Shown: one piece after another, positions 6,875 through 7,917 of the stretch | Layout of the letters: every line of letters starts with the position of its first letter | How positions within the stretch are numbered: the first letter of the stretch is position 1 | Source: Bacillota bacterium | Lineage (GTDB): Bacteria; Bacillota; Clostridia; Christensenellales; Aristaeellaceae | Assembly: GCA_023392755.1 (NCBI GenBank) | Contig: JAEWNM010000026.1 | Coordinates: 1 to 7,917, forward strand | DNA length: 7,917 nt | Direction: 5' to 3' | Translations under genes and position numbers: made by a program | Notes under the pieces: generated by a model | What the model was told of the DNA's origin: nothing | What the model saw: the letters and a program-made list of their open reading frames with translations, nothing else | Database searches by the model: none

Positions 6875-6890
6875 CGGACGAAACTGTCTT

Positions 6891-6965
6891 TGGAGCGGTA
6901 GACGAGATTCGAACTCGCGACATCCACCTTGGCAAGGTGGCACTCTACCACTGAGCTACTACCGC
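6891..6965 (-). tRNA. tRNA-Gly, anticodon GCC
   Basis: Full cloverleaf of 75 nt on the - strand with encoded CCA (6891-6893). The acceptor stem GCGGTAG pairs with CTACCGC, the discriminator is U and the T arm has AGTTCGAATCT. The anticodon stem is CCACC/GGTGG with loop TTGCCAA, so the anticodon is GCC and it reads GGC and GGU. It is the middle tRNA of the transcript. Confidence 0.97.
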
Positions 6966-6987
6966 ATGCTCCGCAGAATATAGGGAT

Positions 6988-7071
6988 TGGTGCGGACGAA
7001 GAGACTTGAACTCTTACGCCATAAGGCACCAGATCCTAAGTCTGGCGCGTCTGCCATTCCGCCACGCCCGC
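6988..7071 (-). tRNA. tRNA-Leu, anticodon UAG
   Basis: 84 nt on the - strand with encoded CCA (6988-6990). It is a class II tRNA with a long variable arm, as expected for Leu. The acceptor stem GCGGGCG pairs with CGTCCGC with one G/U, and the discriminator is A. The anticodon stem is CCAGA/TCTGG with loop CTTAGGA, so the anticodon is UAG and it reads CUN codons. It is the first tRNA of the transcript, 22 nt before tRNA-Gly(GCC). Confidence 0.96.
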
Positions 7072-7160
7072 AAAAACCTAGGATGTTCAAGGGGCTTTAA
7101 GGGGATCAATGCTCCGCAAAACCGCCTTGGCGCCGCTCCCTAGGGCCAGCCGCGAAAAGT

Positions 7161-7190
7161 ATATTACCACATTTGGCATATGGCTGTCAA
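7161..7190 (-). promoter_or_regulatory. Promoter of the tRNA cluster
   Basis: On the - strand a perfect -35 TTGACA (7185-7190) is followed after 18 nt by a -10-like TAATAT (7161-7166). It points at tRNA-Leu, giving a precursor leader of roughly 80 nt. Nothing else in 7072-7160 is recognisable apart from small palindromes and one copy of a 10-bp repeat. Confidence 0.65.
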
Positions 7191-7254
7191 GCGCAAAATC
7201 GCGCTGGGGGCAGCATGTATTGCGCTTTTGTAAAAAAAACAGGGCTTGACCTAT

Positions 7255-7283
7255 TGCCAGAGCAAGGGGCCGCATGGTATAAT
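7255..7283 (+). promoter_or_regulatory. rplS: Promoter of rplS
   Basis: -35 TTGCCA (7255-7260, 5 of 6) and a perfect -10 TATAAT (7278-7283) are 17 nt apart. TG at 7275-7276 makes it an extended -10. The predicted start of transcription is near 7290, about 80 nt before the rplS ATG. It is divergent from the tRNA promoter about 65 nt to the left. Confidence 0.85.
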
Positions 7284-7289
7284 CTCCTT

Positions 7290-7368
7290 TGTGAGAAACG
7301 GGCGGTCCTCTGTCCGGATGGGTGAAATGGCCGGGCACGAACGTCTATGAGGGAAGGAGGCACAAATC
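7290..7368 (+). promoter_or_regulatory. 5' leader of rplS, possible bL19 autoregulatory RNA
   Basis: About 80 nt of untranslated leader. TGTCCGG at 7311-7317 can pair with CCGGGCA at 7331-7337 (one G/U) around a 13-nt purine-rich loop. AGGAGG at 7355-7360 lies 8 nt before the start codon. Structured L19 leaders are known in Bacillota, but I cannot match this one to that family by eye, so the regulatory role is inference. Confidence 0.35.
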
Positions 7369-7719
7369 ATGAGCGAAATTATCCGTTCCATTGAAAAAGC
7401 GCAACTCCGTACCGATCTGCCCAAGTTCAGCATCGGCGACACCGTCCGCGTATGGGTCAAGGTGGTGGAGGGCAGCCGCGAGCGCCTGCAGGCGTTCGAA
7501 GGGACCGTAATGGCCAAGCGCAATGGCAGCGTCCGGGAAACGTTTACCGTCCGCCGCGTGTCCTACGGCATCGGCGTGGAGCGCACGTTCCCCTTGCATT
7601 CCCCCCGCGTGGACCGCATTGAAATCATACGCCGCGGCAAGGTCCGCAGGGCCAAGCTGTACTATTTGAGAGGCTTGCAGGGCAAGGCTGCGAAAATCAA
7701 AGAGGCGAACCGTACTTGA
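7369..7719 (+). CDS. rplS: 50S ribosomal protein bL19
   Basis: Ribosomal protein of the large subunit that sits at the 30S-50S interface. It has 116 residues, matching the family (about 115). Recognisable segments are F-S-I-G-D-T-V-R-V near residues 20-28, R-L-Q-A-F-E-G-T-V near 39-47, the T-F-T-V-R-R-V-S-Y-G-I-G-V-E-R-T-F-P-L-H-S-P stretch near 58-79, and the R-R-G-K-V-R-R-A-K-L-Y-Y-L-R tail. The ATG has AGGAGG 8 nt upstream. In many Bacillota rplS is next to trmD, rimM and rpsP; here it stands alone with its own promoter and a terminator directly behind it. Confidence 0.98.
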   Translation: MSEIIRSIEKAQLRTDLPKFSIGDTVRVWVKVVEGSRERLQAFEGTVMAKRNGSVRETFTVRRVSYGIGVERTFPLHSPRVDRIEIIRRGKVRRAKLYYLRGLQGKAAKIKEANRT

Positions 7720-7726
7720 TTCGCAT

Positions 7727-7775
7727 AAAAAAAGGCTCCCGTGCCGGGGGAAACCCGCGGTCACGGCAGCTTTTT
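7727..7775. terminator. Bidirectional intrinsic terminator between rplS and the isomerase-like gene
   Basis: The outer stem pairs 7735-7743 with 7762-7770 with one C/C mismatch, and an inner stem of C-C-G and G-G-G pairs lies around an AAA loop. Seven A on the left (7727-7733) and five T on the right (7771-7775) give a U-tail in both directions. It serves rplS on the + strand and the convergent gene whose stop is at 7774-7776 on the - strand. Confidence 0.87.
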
Positions 7776-7917
7776 ACAAGCTTCTGATATAGCTGGGGAA
7801 CTGGGCCAGCACAATGCCGGGCTCCTCCAGGGTCATGTCCCAGCGCTTTACCCATTCCAGGGAGTAGAAGCCGTCGTAGCCGCCTTTCTTCAGCAAACCC
7901 ACAAACTTATCCAATGG
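7774..7917 (-). CDS. Sugar phosphate isomerase/epimerase-like TIM-barrel protein (partial, C-terminal end)
   Basis: Only the last 47 codons are in the window; the gene continues past the right edge on the - strand and stops with TAA at 7776-7774. The end reads G-G-Y-D-G-F-Y-S-L-E-W, then L-E-E-P-G-I-V-L and a final F-P-S-Y-I-R-S-L. A G-Y-x-G-x-x-S-x-E-W segment with a Glu at the end of a barrel strand, followed by a closing helix, is typical of the xylose-isomerase-like (AP endonuclease family 2 fold) sugar epimerases and isomerases. The Glu would be a metal ligand in that family. With so little sequence the substrate is unknown, and an unrelated TIM-barrel member cannot be excluded. Confidence 0.75.
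   Translation of the reverse strand, partial: PLDKFVGLLKKGGYDGFYSLEWVKRWDMTLEEPGIVLAQFPSYIRSL

Noticed and set aside
6538..7029. Open frames on both strands running through the tRNA region
   Set aside because: They cross three complete tRNA genes and a terminator, so they are chance frames.
7246..7251. TTGACC as the -35 of rplS
   Set aside because: It lies 26 nt from the TATAAT, too far for a sigma-70-type promoter; TTGCCA at 7255 has the standard 17-nt spacing.
1..7917. Search for a new defence, mobile or otherwise undescribed system
   Set aside because: All long coding regions belong to recognisable metabolic, transport or translation families. I saw no transposase, integrase, toxin-antitoxin pair, spaced direct repeats or attachment sites.

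Overview
The window looks like ordinary chromosomal DNA of a GC-rich member of the Bacillota, probably the class Clostridia. Three things suggest this: an LplB/YtcP-type sugar importer, a YqeY-family protein, and strong AGGAGG-type ribosome binding sites before nearly every gene. The third positions of codons are GC-rich and the tRNA genes encode their CCA ends. Taxonomy is inference; no rRNA or other decisive marker is present.

Left part (1-3993, + strand): the tail of a carbohydrate-uptake operon. It holds two ABC-transporter permeases of the LplB and YtcP/CUT1 kind (the first cut by the window edge), then a 726-residue clan-D glycoside hydrolase resembling GH36 alpha-galactosidases. Gaps are only 11-12 nt, and the run ends at a strong intrinsic terminator. 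The likely logic is import of an oligosaccharide followed by hydrolysis in the cytoplasm. No ATPase or solute-binding protein is in view; they may lie upstream, or a shared MsmX-like ATPase may be used.

Middle part (4013-6651, - strand): a housekeeping run transcribed leftwards. It consists of a YqeY/GatB-domain protein (GTG start, readable promoter), a short-form malic enzyme, and an RlmA-type rRNA guanine-N1 methyltransferase with an N-terminal zinc site. It converges on the sugar operon.

Right part (6673-7917): a tRNA cluster on the - strand, Leu(UAG)-Gly(GCC)-Gly(UCC) in transcription order, with a promoter and a terminator. The spacer between the two Gly genes can fold into a long imperfect hairpin. 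Divergent from it, rplS (ribosomal protein bL19) runs on the + strand from an extended -10 promoter with an 80-nt leader. It converges through a bidirectional terminator on the last 47 codons of a sugar phosphate isomerase/epimerase-like gene on the - strand, cut by the window edge.

I saw no mobile element, CRISPR array, phage gene or defence system. Nothing here is convincingly a new biological system. The most useful second looks are the hydrolase's substrate and unusual active-site context, the structured spacer in the tRNA cluster, and the rplS leader.
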